Positions 43,453 through 51,320 of a stretch of 64,000 nucleotides of DNA are shown here, one piece after another. This DNA comes from an uncultured Acetatifactor sp. (GTDB lineage Bacteria > Bacillota > Clostridia > Lachnospirales > Lachnospiraceae), in NCBI GenBank assembly GCA_934433135.1, contig CAKRZO010000019.1, positions 1-64,000 on the forward strand, written 5' to 3'. How positions within the stretch are numbered: position 1 is the first letter of the stretch; every line of letters begins with the position of its first letter. The position numbers and the translations under genes were made by a program. The notes under the pieces were generated by a model. The model was given only the letters and a program-made list of their open reading frames with translations, was not told where the DNA came from and searched no databases.

Positions 43453-44742
43453 ATGAGATTATTGAATTTAAGTCTTCAAAATTTCAAAGGGTTTGAAAAT
43501 TGCAATCTTAACATCGATGGGAAATCAGCTGTCATTTTCGGCGTAAACGGAACAGGTAAGTCTTCTATCCTTGCAGCAATCAACTATCTTTGCTGGAATT
43601 GGTTATATCGACTGAATCAGGCTCAGGGATCGGCATTCAAATCGCTGGATAGCATGCTGGTTCATTCCGGAGCATCAAAATTAGAAATATCCGGGGAGTT
43701 TGAATTTGGCGGAAAGAGTTTTCTGCTGAAAAAGGAATATACAAAGGCACGTCCCGGGAAAGGTGCTATAGTTGCAGCACACAAAAAGATGTATGATAAT
43801 TTTCTTGAACAGTATATCCTGATGTATGGCGATGAGAATAAAAATATTCCTATTTTTGTAAATTACGGGACAAATCGGTCCGTCCTGGACATTCCTCTCC
43901 GTATACGAAATAAACATCAGTTTTCAAAGTGGACAGCATTAGAGAGGACAATTGAAAACGAACTGGATTATAGAACTTTCTTTGAGTGGTTTCGAAATCA
44001 AGAGGATTACGAGGCTGAATTAATTCGGGAACGGCAGGATTTTAGTTACAGGGATGTTCCTTTGCAATGCGTGAGGAAAGCGGTTCAGGCAATGCTTCCG
44101 GAGTTCAGTGACTTGCAAGTTAAGCGTAATCCGCTCAGATTGTCGGTAACCAAGAACGGCATAGAGTATAGTGTAGATCAACTTTCAGACGGTGAGAAAT
44201 GTACACTTGCTTTGTTGGGAGATTTAGCTCGCAGATTAGCACTTGCAAATCAGAATTCTGCCAATCCACTGGAGGGAGAAGGAATTGTTCTGATTGATGA
44301 AATTGAACTTCATATGCATCCTTCTTGGCAACGGCTTGTGCTGCCAACCCTGAAAAAAACTTTCCCGAACATTCAGTTTCTTATTACGACCCATTCTCCA
44401 CAGGTTCTTGGTGAAACGGATGAAAATTTCAAGCTTTTTATGTTATCAAATGATGCACAGCAAAAGGTCATCATAAATACAGTTGATAGAATGGATGGTT
44501 TTGATTCGAATTATATTCTTGAAGAATATATGGGTACAAGGTCGACGAATCCTGAATTTCAGGTACTGCTTGATAGAGCCACCAATGCAATTGAAGCAAA
44601 TCGTTTTGAAGAAGCTGATCAGTTAATTTCAAAAGTTAAAGAAATTGTCGGTTTAAATTATCCGGCAGTTATCGAATTAGAAGGTCGTCTGAAAAGGGGC
44701 AGATTACTGCATGAGAAGAATATTGAAAGATACCGTACCTGA
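43453..44742 (+). CDS. AAA/ABC-type ATPase of a Septu-like defence system (PtuA-like)
   Basis: A 429-residue ATPase of the overcoming-lysogenisation/RecF-like group. Walker A GVNGTGKSS is at residues 30-38, the ABC signature LSDGEKC near 245, Walker B GIVLIDEIELHMHP near 277-290, and the switch histidine in TTHSPQVLG. There is no membrane segment. Start ATG 43453 follows GAGGTGTCGTA. The next gene, an HNH nuclease, overlaps its end by 32 bp. An ATPase of this kind coupled to an HNH protein is the Septu (PtuA/PtuB) anti-phage arrangement. The role in defence is inferred from that pairing. Confidence 0.85.
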   Translation: MRLLNLSLQNFKGFENCNLNIDGKSAVIFGVNGTGKSSILAAINYLCWNWLYRLNQAQGSAFKSLDSMLVHSGASKLEISGEFEFGGKSFLLKKEYTKARPGKGAIVAAHKKMYDNFLEQYILMYGDENKNIPIFVNYGTNRSVLDIPLRIRNKHQFSKWTALERTIENELDYRTFFEWFRNQEDYEAELIRERQDFSYRDVPLQCVRKAVQAMLPEFSDLQVKRNPLRLSVTKNGIEYSVDQLSDGEKCTLALLGDLARRLALANQNSANPLEGEGIVLIDEIELHMHPSWQRLVLPTLKKTFPNIQFLITTHSPQVLGETDENFKLFMLSNDAQQKVIINTVDRMDGFDSNYILEEYMGTRSTNPEFQVLLDRATNAIEANRFEEADQLISKVKEIVGLNYPAVIELEGRLKRGRLLHEKNIERYRT

Positions 44743-45328
44743 CTTTTGGGACACTTATTTGCGTAAGCATCCCAAAAGCCTGTATGATGATTTGGGAAAA
44801 ACAGAAGCCGGACAACGGATACGTAGGCAGCTGCGCGAACATATGCTGGCCTATCAGAAAATGCTTTGCTGTTATTGCTGTAAGTCGATTGATTTTTCCA
44901 ATTCACATAATGAACATATTAAGCCAAGATCATCTTTTCCGATGAATTCCATGGATTATGATAACCTGTTGGTCTCTTGCACATCGAATACTTGTGGGAT
45001 GGCCAAAGAAAAAGATTATAATCCAGAGACGTTCATTTCTCCGCTTATGGAAGACTGTGAGGAACACTTCCGCTTTCTGGCAGATGGCCGAATAGAAGGA
45101 ACTACTGATAAAGGGGCAGATACCATTAAGTGCTTGAATTTGAATGCATATTCTCTTGTTCAAGCACGGAAGCAGCAATATAAGGATTGCTGCGAAATGG
45201 CTCGATATCTGGGAAAAGATTATATTTTTACGGAGTATATCCAGGAAAAAAACGGACAATTGCCACGTTTTGTAGATATGGTTACATATTTTTACAATAG
45301 GGGCGATTTTGATTCCGATATTTGTTAG
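44711..45328 (+). CDS. HNH endonuclease of a Septu-like system (PtuB-like)
   Basis: A 205-residue nuclease. The HNH region (about 52-105) has CCYCCKSIDFSNSHNEHIKP with the catalytic His, then DYDNLLVSCTSNTCGMAKE as the second part; the paired cysteines are expected to bind zinc. The layout fits the TIGR02646-type HNH proteins found next to Septu ATPases and in some retron systems. No reverse transcriptase or msr/msd-like repeat is seen here, so the retron form is unlikely. It starts inside the ATPase gene, giving coupled translation. It would cut DNA when the ATPase senses infection. Confidence 0.85.
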   Translation: MRRILKDTVPDFWDTYLRKHPKSLYDDLGKTEAGQRIRRQLREHMLAYQKMLCCYCCKSIDFSNSHNEHIKPRSSFPMNSMDYDNLLVSCTSNTCGMAKEKDYNPETFISPLMEDCEEHFRFLADGRIEGTTDKGADTIKCLNLNAYSLVQARKQQYKDCCEMARYLGKDYIFTEYIQEKNGQLPRFVDMVTYFYNRGDFDSDIC

Positions 45329-45400
45329 CTGAAGTATTGAAGTTTCAAAGGTACGAATCCCATTTTAGATATGGGAAGGGCATAATTTTCAAAAAAACAT

Positions 45401-45429
45401 TTGAAAAAATTTTTTGAATCCGTTATAAT
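45401..45429 (+). promoter_or_regulatory. Strong promoter ahead of a terminator hairpin
   Basis: TTGAAA (45401-45406) and TATAAT (45424-45429) with an exact 17-bp spacer, within an A/T-rich stretch. The predicted start of transcription is near 45436, directly at the base of the hairpin described next. Confidence 0.75.
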
Positions 45430-45435
45430 AAGCAC

Positions 45436-45491
45436 ACAGCGTGTGGCGTTTCTGCGTAAATCCGGTTGCAGAAACACCACACGCTTTTTTT
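45436..45491 (+). ncRNA. Short hairpin RNA or attenuator upstream of the MATE gene
   Basis: An 18-bp stem with one mismatch (45438-45455 with 45468-45485; left arm AGCGTGTGGCGTTTCTGC), a 12-base loop and a run of seven T form a textbook terminator. It begins only a few bases after the predicted transcription start, so the unit is about 55 nt long. It could be a small RNA, or an attenuator that must be passed before the transporter gene is expressed. I recognise no known RNA family. Confidence 0.6.
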
Positions 45492-45533
45492 GTCCGGCCG
45501 GGCATTTATTTTTTGAAAAAAGGAACCTGAATC

Positions 45534-45557
45534 ATGCGAAAAATTGCATCAAAATAA
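45534..45557 (+). CDS. Possible leader peptide of the MATE gene (MRKIASK)
   Basis: ATG 45534 is preceded by AAGGAACCTGAATC and opens a seven-codon frame, MRKIASK, whose stop touches the GGAGG of the MATE gene. Translation of it would affect ribosome access to that site, as in drug-inducible leaders. It is very short and may be chance. Confidence 0.35.
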   Translation: MRKIASK

Positions 45558-45567
45558 GGAGGATTTT

Positions 45568-46845
45568 ATGAATACCGGGAATCAGTTTCTGGGGACAGAA
45601 CGCATTAATAAACTGATGCGGCAATATGCCGTCCCCTGCATCATCTCATTGTTAGTAGGCGCACTGTATAACATTGTTGACCAGATCTTTATTGCCAACG
45701 CAAGCTACCTTGGTTCTTACGGCAACGCTGCAAACACCGTTGTCTTCCCACTCACCGTTGTGGCACTGGCCATTGCCGTCATGATCGGCGATGGCTGCTG
45801 CGCTTTTGTCAGTATGGCTCTTGGCCGAAAAGAAATGGACAAGGCAAAGCGCAGCGTAGGCAATGCTGTCGTACTGATTGTTATCAGCAGCGTTATCCTG
45901 ACGGCAGTGTACCTCATTTTTGCGGACAGGATTATTGCCATGTTCGGCGGTACAGTCAATGCAGATACCTTCCGCTACTCTCAGGAATACTTCTTCTACA
46001 TCAGTCTGGGAATTCCGTTCTATATGTTCGGGCAGGCGATGAATCCGATCATCCGGGCAGACGGCAATACGAAGTTTGCCATGCTTTCCACACTTGCCGG
46101 CGCCATTATCAATATCATTCTTGACCCGATTTTTATCTTTGTCTGCAAGTGGGGCATGATGGGTGCGGCGGTGGCAACCGTCATCGGTCAGGTGGCAACT
46201 GCCCTCCTTGCCGTGTGGTATCTGCTGCACATGAAAATTATTAAGCCGGCACCCGGTGATTATACCCTGCAGGGCAACATCTGCGGACGAACGCTGATGC
46301 TTGGCATTACCAGCTTTCTTTCCCAGATCAGCCTTGTGGCGGCAATGGCAGCCATCAACAATATGCTACGCAAATACGGTTCGTTGGATGCCGTTTTCGG
46401 GCAGAAGCAGTATGCCCAGATCCCCATGGCAGTAGTGGGTATCGTAATGAAGTTCTTCCAGATTGTTATTTCCATCGTAGTCGGCATGGCTGCAGGCTGC
46501 ATTCCGATTGTCGGTTACAACATGGGCGCAGGGAAAAAGCCGCGCGTCCGGGAGTTGTTTACGAAGCTGCTTCTTGCCGAAGCGTTCCGCATCTATCTTT
46601 GTATGATGGTACTTGCCTGTGTCAACAAGGCATGTTTTATTTACCTGCAGGCAATCGGCAAGGCGCTGGCATCCACACTGCTGTCCATGTTCCGTGAGGT
46701 CGTATTCGGCGTCGGCTTTGCTCTGCTGCTGCCGATATTCTTCGGTCTGGACGGTGTGCTGTACTCCATGCCGGTTTCGGATATTTTGACCTTCCTTATC
46801 TCGGCAATCATCATCGGAAAAACCTACCGGGAATTGAATACGTAA
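45568..46845 (+). CDS. MATE-family multidrug exporter with an internal gap
   Basis: About 425 residues from ATG 45568, with AAGGAGGATTTT in front. It is a polytopic inner-membrane antiporter of the MepA-like group; LVGALYNIVDQIFIAN, GDGCCAFVSMALGRK and NPIIRADGNTKFAM are characteristic. Typical members have about 450 residues and 12 helices. Here the second half jumps from TKLLLAEAF straight to RIYLCMMVLACVNK, where relatives as I recall them have about 35-40 more residues, so one helix region appears to be lost in frame. It may be non-functional despite an open frame. It has its own leader with hairpin. Confidence 0.85.
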   Translation: MNTGNQFLGTERINKLMRQYAVPCIISLLVGALYNIVDQIFIANASYLGSYGNAANTVVFPLTVVALAIAVMIGDGCCAFVSMALGRKEMDKAKRSVGNAVVLIVISSVILTAVYLIFADRIIAMFGGTVNADTFRYSQEYFFYISLGIPFYMFGQAMNPIIRADGNTKFAMLSTLAGAIINIILDPIFIFVCKWGMMGAAVATVIGQVATALLAVWYLLHMKIIKPAPGDYTLQGNICGRTLMLGITSFLSQISLVAAMAAINNMLRKYGSLDAVFGQKQYAQIPMAVVGIVMKFFQIVISIVVGMAAGCIPIVGYNMGAGKKPRVRELFTKLLLAEAFRIYLCMMVLACVNKACFIYLQAIGKALASTLLSMFREVVFGVGFALLLPIFFGLDGVLYSMPVSDILTFLISAIIIGKTYRELNT

Positions 46846-46914
46846 GAACCGGCAAGCCCTTCTCCCTTGCTTCAATGTTCAGCTTTAACACTTCGTAGCA
46901 GAGGCAAGGGCAGT

Positions 46915-46946
46915 AAAAAATGCCGCCTCTTGAAAGCGGCGATTTT
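46915..46946. terminator. Hairpin between convergent MATE and toxin-antitoxin remnant
   Basis: GCCGC (46922-46926) pairs with GCGGC (46936-46940) with flanking A6 and T4, so it can end transcription from either side. Confidence 0.65.
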
Positions 46947-46964
46947 GCTTGATTTATTTTCTTG

Positions 46965-47147
46965 TTACCTGTCAAGCCAACCGTAATCCCTGCGGCAGTC
47001 AAGAATATATTCCACATATACCGTATCATCTCGGATTCGGCAAAGGACAAAATACCACTTTTCAATAAACATCTTGTTTATCTTTGCCCGTTTGTTATAG
47101 GTTTCGAGGTCCATAACTACCAAATCCCCCTCACCCTTTTTGTAGGA
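46965..47147 (-). pseudogene. Fused remnant of a Phd/YefM antitoxin and RelE-type toxin
   Basis: One minus-strand frame, closed upstream by TAG at 47150, reads KGEGDLVVMDLETYNKR, the middle of a Phd/YefM antitoxin, and then without any stop DDTVYVEYILDCRRDYGWL, the end of a RelE/ParE-type toxin of the usual partner gene. The antitoxin start and most of both genes are missing. A deletion of the original pair that joined the two genes in frame explains this. A 49-residue product from ATG 47114 is conceivable, but no ribosome site is evident. Confidence 0.7.
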
Positions 47148-47213
47148 CTATCTTCTTAAATTTTCCTTAAAATCCAAACCCATATATAGCTTTTTTATGG
47201 GATTTATGCCATA

Positions 47214-47663
47214 ATGGTTTCAGATAAAAGACAAGCAGATGTTGAGGTGCCCGTGAAAGAAAATACGCAAAAAGATAATCATATTATTAAATGGCCTGCT
47301 GTTCCTTCCCTATCCATGATATATTTTCAGATCCTGAATCCCAGGATTTACTGCGGCGAAAATCTGGATTTTACTTTTACAATCGAAAACAACTCCTCAC
47401 GTCCCGTGATGATTTCCCTGGATTATGAATTGTCTTATTCGGAATCCGACGGTTCTATGATATGCCAAAGATTTCCTATTTCTTCCGGCAAGTGCCCGGT
47501 CGGTTATATGCTTTATAATTACAGCCATGTCCCCGGAAGCAGCAGATTCGCCGGGTACTCTACTCCTGCGGAAGTTCCGGTATCCGGAGAGCTATCCATT
47601 TTAATCAACGGAAAAAAGCAGCAGCCTCTTCCCTTTGAGGTGCTTCTGCCTTCCTCTTGCTGA
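47214..47663 (+). CDS. Hypothetical beta-sandwich protein
   Basis: A 149-residue frame. The pattern ENLDFTFTIENNSSRPVMIS, then alternating strands to GELSILINGKKQQPLPFEVL, suggests an Ig-like or BsuPI-like beta-sandwich. I do not recognise the family. The ATG 47214 lacks a clear ribosome site, and the first 30 residues are polar and unlike a domain start, so this may be the 3' remnant of a larger gene. It has no signal peptide and converges with an AraC gene 80 bp away. Confidence 0.5.
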   Translation: MVSDKRQADVEVPVKENTQKDNHIIKWPAVPSLSMIYFQILNPRIYCGENLDFTFTIENNSSRPVMISLDYELSYSESDGSMICQRFPISSGKCPVGYMLYNYSHVPGSSRFAGYSTPAEVPVSGELSILINGKKQQPLPFEVLLPSSC

Positions 47664-47743
47664 TCTGACTTCTGACCTCTATTTTCCGGTCTCTGTTTTC
47701 TATTCTCTTTTTCATCCTTTTTGTTTTGTTATTTGTATTCTGC

Positions 47744-48640
47744 CTATCCTTCCCGCGGCTTCAGCAGCTGCGCGATCAGATTTTCCACTTCCGCCAGGCG
47801 TTCCCGATTGCCTTCCATCCGATGCATCCGACGGTATTCCGAAGGCGTCATTCCCCGCAGACTGCGAAAAGCCTTGGAATATACCAAAGCATCACTGTAG
47901 CCGCAGGAAAGCGCAATGCTTTCGATGGAATAATCGGTAGATTCCAGAAGTTCTCTGGATTTGGTGATTCGGAACATGGTTAAAAACTGCTGCGGGCTCA
48001 TTTCCAGGTAATTCTGAAAAAGCGTGTAAAGATAACTACGGTTAATGCAGACATAGTCAGCCACATCCGTCACTTTAATCGGATTACAGTAGTTGCTTTG
48101 AATAAAAGAGACCGCTTTTTTCACATAGCCGTTCCCTTTGTCTTCCTCTTCCTTGGCTACGACGCCTGCGCTCTTGGCAATTACGGAAAGAAAAACTCCC
48201 AGCAGTCCGTTCCGCCTTAAGTCATCCGCCAGATCAAAAGTATTGTGCTCCATCATATCTTTTACAATGGCATACAGTTCTTCCGACCGGTCGCAGGTAA
48301 AGACAGGATGACGCGCCGACAGTCCCATTGATGTCAGATATTCTTCTGCGCGGCTTCCTGCAAACCCCACCCACAAATAGCTCCAGGGATCCGCCTCATC
48401 CGCCTGGTAAAAAGCCAGCTCATTGGGCTGAATCAGAAAACCATATCCCGCTTCCAGATTGTACTCCTTATCATGAAACTTAAAAACGCCTTTTCCGCTG
48501 ATAATATAATGAATCAGAAAGTGAGGCTTGGAAGCCGGACCGAAGCTATGCAGCGGTTCCGTTCTGGAACAGCCGCAGCAATTCACATACAAACTTCCGA
48601 CTTTGTCATTTTTAAAATCCAGTTTACAGGCTTTTTCCAT
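47744..48640 (-). CDS. AraC-family transcriptional regulator with cupin sensor
   Basis: A 298-residue one-component regulator. The N-terminal cupin-like sugar-binding domain (about 10-150) has HFLIHYIISGKGVFKF and LEAGYGFLIQPNELAFY. The C-terminal DNA-binding domain (about 185-285) shows CINRSYLYTLFQNYLEMSP and LSCGYSDALVYSKAFRSLRG. The start ATG 48640 has a distant GAGGAG. No sugar operon is adjacent, so its target is unknown; adjacent genes are a CapA-like protein and a hypothetical ORF. Confidence 0.9.
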   Translation of the reverse strand: MEKACKLDFKNDKVGSLYVNCCGCSRTEPLHSFGPASKPHFLIHYIISGKGVFKFHDKEYNLEAGYGFLIQPNELAFYQADEADPWSYLWVGFAGSRAEEYLTSMGLSARHPVFTCDRSEELYAIVKDMMEHNTFDLADDLRRNGLLGVFLSVIAKSAGVVAKEEEDKGNGYVKKAVSFIQSNYCNPIKVTDVADYVCINRSYLYTLFQNYLEMSPQQFLTMFRITKSRELLESTDYSIESIALSCGYSDALVYSKAFRSLRGMTPSEYRRMHRMEGNRERLAEVENLIAQLLKPREG

Positions 48641-48689
48641 AAATCTTGTTTTCTACTCCTCATGATCAGCTGTATATGCAGCTTCTTTT

Positions 48690-48794
48690 ACGGCATGCTT
48701 AGCGCCAGGCTACATGAGCATCGCTTCCTGCAGATGTGACAAACAGCTGCGAAGCATGCAAAAAAAATTGCGAATGGCACGTCTGAACTGTAAC
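48690..48794 (-). repeat. Dispersed intergenic repeat copy, long form
   Basis: Read on the minus strand it starts GTTACAGTTCAGACGTGCC (48776-48794), then ATTCGCAA, GCATGCTTCGCAGCTG and GCGCTAAGCATGCC, which follow the left half of the element at 18264. It lies between the CapA-like gene and the AraC gene. The far terminal repeat is not seen. Confidence 0.8.
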
Positions 48795-48808
48795 AATTCA
48801 GTGCCTTT

Positions 48809-50122
48809 TCATTCCGCGCCCGCGTCGCGAAGAATACCTTCCTCGTCCGCGTAGACACCGAATTCTTTGCTGTATTCGTTGATTCGTTCCAATATTCTCT
48901 CCGCTTCCTGATCCGTTGCCGGTGTGGGGCAGTAATCGTTACGGTTGGATACAGAGCTTATGGAACAGGGAATAACCTTTGCCTCGCCCGGAATCATCTT
49001 TCCGTCTTCTCCCGGAACAAATTTCTGCTGAAAAATCATGGTGTCCTTATCCGAAGGATTTTTGTTGGCGCCGAAGCAGAAATTTCCCAGACTGTACAGG
49101 ATATATTTTCCCTGATAGCATTCGATTCCCTGCAAGACGTGCGGATGATGCCCGATCACCAGGTCTGCTCCCCAGTCGATACATTTACGTCCCAATTCCT
49201 TCTGATAATCTTCCGGGTAATACTCCCTCTCGATTCCCCAGTGACAGCAGGTAAAAATCAGGTCAACACCTTCTTCCTGCAATTTTGCAATTCCCTTCTT
49301 TAAAAACTTCTCCACACCAGTTCCCCAGGCTACTTCATTTACGGATACATAACCGATGCGAATACCGGAATCGGTTTCATAAATACCTACATTGCCATCG
49401 TATGCATATACAATGCCATTCTCTTTCAAAGCTTCTACCGTGTCTGCCGTTCCCGCTTCCTGGTAATCCAGCCGATGGTTATTACCCATGCTGACCGCTT
49501 CAATTCCGGCTGCAGGCAAAAGCACGGCATATTCCGGCTTTCCCTTGATGTTAAAGGTTCTCCCGGGAGCAGGCTCTTCCGCCATCGTCAAAGGTCCTTC
49601 CAAATTAACAATCGTCATATCGTCCGCTGCAAATATCTCTTTTACATGGGAGAAAAAATAGTTCTTATCCGAACATTTTTCATAAGTATCATCAAACGTA
49701 TAGCTGTAATTCTGCCCGAGATAATTACCCATAGTCACATCTCCGGCAGCGGAAATCAGGATGGAAAAATCATCTGAATTCGTTCTGTTTACATCACTAT
49801 CTTCGACTTCGCCAGTAGTTTCTGAACTGTTTTCACTCTCATTGACAACATCTGCACTTCCGCTGTTTTCCTGCGTGCTATCTACGTTCTTCCTGACATC
49901 ATCCGTGCTCTGTACTGCCTGTTGCGTATTCTCTGCACTGCCAACGTTCTCTTCCGGCACCTGTTTGACACCCTTCTCTGCTCCGTCTGTGCTCTGCTCT
50001 ATATCTTCCCCGGAAACAATCTGCCCTACAGCCGGTACGCGAATTCCGGTATCCGTTCCGCAGCCGATGCTGACTGTTGCCAAAGCAAACAGAACCGGAA
50101 GAACCCATCTTTTTCCCCTCAT
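48809..50122 (-). CDS. CapA-like metallophosphatase family protein
   Basis: A 437-residue protein with an N-terminal hydrophobic stretch ending ATVSIGCGT, probably a lipoprotein signal with an unusual lipobox, then a repetitive Glu/Ser/Asn linker to about residue 125. The PGA_cap domain has AAGDVTMGN, MTIVNLEGPLT, VSMGNNHRLDY, TCCHWGIEREYYP and VIGHHPHVLQG, the metal-site residues of the calcineurin-like fold. CapA relatives take part in poly-gamma-glutamate capsule making, but lone members are common and of unknown role; no capB or capC is seen. Start ATG 50122 has weak Shine-Dalgarno. Confidence 0.88.
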   Translation of the reverse strand: MRGKRWVLPVLFALATVSIGCGTDTGIRVPAVGQIVSGEDIEQSTDGAEKGVKQVPEENVGSAENTQQAVQSTDDVRKNVDSTQENSGSADVVNESENSSETTGEVEDSDVNRTNSDDFSILISAAGDVTMGNYLGQNYSYTFDDTYEKCSDKNYFFSHVKEIFAADDMTIVNLEGPLTMAEEPAPGRTFNIKGKPEYAVLLPAAGIEAVSMGNNHRLDYQEAGTADTVEALKENGIVYAYDGNVGIYETDSGIRIGYVSVNEVAWGTGVEKFLKKGIAKLQEEGVDLIFTCCHWGIEREYYPEDYQKELGRKCIDWGADLVIGHHPHVLQGIECYQGKYILYSLGNFCFGANKNPSDKDTMIFQQKFVPGEDGKMIPGEAKVIPCSISSVSNRNDYCPTPATDQEAERILERINEYSKEFGVYADEEGILRDAGAE

Positions 50123-50182
50123 AATAGTCAGTCTTCCTTTCTGGGTTTACTCCGTTGCGATCTGCCACTCCTTAAAAAATCG

Positions 50183-50225
50183 TAAGTGCTCAGACGCGTC
50201 CTCCCCAAAACCGCGCTTCTAGCGC
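50183..50225 (+). repeat. Degenerate dispersed repeat copy
   Basis: TAAGTGCTCAGACGCG, then CCCCAAAACCGCGCTTCTAGCGC, whose first part CCCCAAAACCGCGC matches the general plan of the family (TTCAGACGCG, CAAAACCG, TAGCGC) with many changes. It touches the stop of the DUF3784 gene. Confidence 0.5.
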
Positions 50226-50527
50226 TTTACCATATATTTGGTTTCAATTTTTTTATAAATTTTCATAACGGCAAAGGCTTCTGCAATGATCGCCGCCGTC
50301 AGGATCAACCTTACCCACCATATGGCAATCATGGACAGCAGAAGTGTAATCTCAGCAGCCACACCGAAACCAATAATCAAAACCCCGCAGGCATGATTAT
50401 ACTTTTTAACATCCGTTACCTGAATCTTAAACTTGTTAAAAATCGTATTAGGTTCCTCGGAAATATAAACCCTGATTCCCAGTGACAAACATAAAATTCC
50501 TATAAACATGAAAATAATCGTATCCAT
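50219..50527 (-). CDS. DUF3784-type small membrane protein
   Basis: A 102-residue protein with three membrane helices: TIIFMFIGILCLSLGIRVYI, then VLIIGFGVAAEITLLLSMIA, and a third VRLILTAAIIAEAFAVM. The N-terminal helix followed by a polar segment and two helices fits the DUF3784 family; no function is known. Start ATG 50527 follows GGAAGGAGTCATTAAAA. It is a single-gene unit. Confidence 0.75.
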   Translation of the reverse strand: MDTIIFMFIGILCLSLGIRVYISEEPNTIFNKFKIQVTDVKKYNHACGVLIIGFGVAAEITLLLSMIAIWWVRLILTAAIIAEAFAVMKIYKKIETKYMVKR

Positions 50528-50650
50528 TTTTAATGACTCCTTCCTGTTGCGTTACCTTTTGCCTCTATCATACTCCATTTCCATATTTTTGAAAAGAAAA
50601 ATCGTAGGATTTTTCGATATCGAAAATTTTCAGTTCAGATGAAAAATTTT

Positions 50651-50960
50651 TCACCGCATATTTCCGTGCAGGAAACGGTATTGAAGCGGTGTGATCTGTT
50701 CGTATTTACGGAATACCCGGATAAAATAACCGCTGTCGGCAAAACCGCAGCTTTCTGCCGTCTGCTCTACCGATTCTCCGCTTCACCTGTAGACGCCCCT
50801 TCTGCAAAAGCACCGGTCAGTTCCGTTAAAATGCGGGCGATATCTGCCAACTGCCCGGCGGCCCTGACCGACAGAGGAAGCAGAATCAGATTACGCTTCC
50901 ACACCACTTTAAAAACCTCTTCCTCTTCTTTCCTCTGTCCCATACGCAACAGCTCCTTTC
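50651..50960 (-). pseudogene. AraC-family regulator remnant
   Basis: Minus-strand frames give two pieces of one regulator. Nearest the stop (TGA at 50651) is the second helix-turn-helix, SGESVEQTAESCGFADSGYF and VFRKYEQITPLQYR. Upstream in another frame is PLSVRAAGQLADIARILTEL, the linker that usually precedes the DNA-binding domain. The first helix-turn-helix (about 50-60 residues) is deleted and the frame is shifted. The N-terminal sensor is not recognisable. The right edge is approximate. Confidence 0.7.
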
Positions 50961-51320
50961 CGATTTTTCTTTGTTCCATTTGCCTTATTCCTTCTTGTTT
51001 TATTCTCTTTTGCCTTACCTCTGGCTTTATTTCCATTTATCCCATTCCACTCTGTTCTATTTTACCATTTCCATTTTCTTCGTCAAGAAATGCGGTTATA
51101 AAATTTATATTTTTCCGGCCGTTTTTACGATTTCTGTTCATTCTCTCGTTGACGGAAAGCAGGTATTTTTCTATACTCATGGCAACTGGTACACCGTCCT
51201 GCAAATAACCAGACCAAATAACTTGCCTGTTATCGGTCCAATTATTTCTTGTACGTTGTCCTGGAAAAACAACGAAAAGAATCTCTGCGCAAAAATAAAA
51301 CAAAAACGGAGGTTGTGAAA
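50961..51320. other. Gene-poor stretch before the isomerase gene
   Basis: I see no convincing gene. Open frames here look accidental. It contains the promoter listed next and a leader of about 140 bases with a possible hairpin (GACC...GGTC around 51213-51240). Confidence 0.5.
51149..51177 (+). promoter_or_regulatory. Promoter of the sugar isomerase gene
   Basis: TTGACG (51149-51154) and TATACT (51172-51177) are 17 bp apart, about 144 bp before the start at 51321. Confidence 0.65.

Noticed and set aside
43453..45328. Retron (Ec78-type) defence system
   Set aside because: The ATPase/HNH pair fits, but no reverse transcriptase gene or msr/msd region is found in the neighbourhood.
46811..47065. 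84-residue minus-strand frame behind the MATE gene
   Set aside because: It overlaps the clear antitoxin-toxin remnant in another frame and runs through a terminator hairpin.
51037..51303. 88-residue minus-strand frame before the isomerase gene
   Set aside because: No domain features; it overlaps a good plus-strand promoter and leader.
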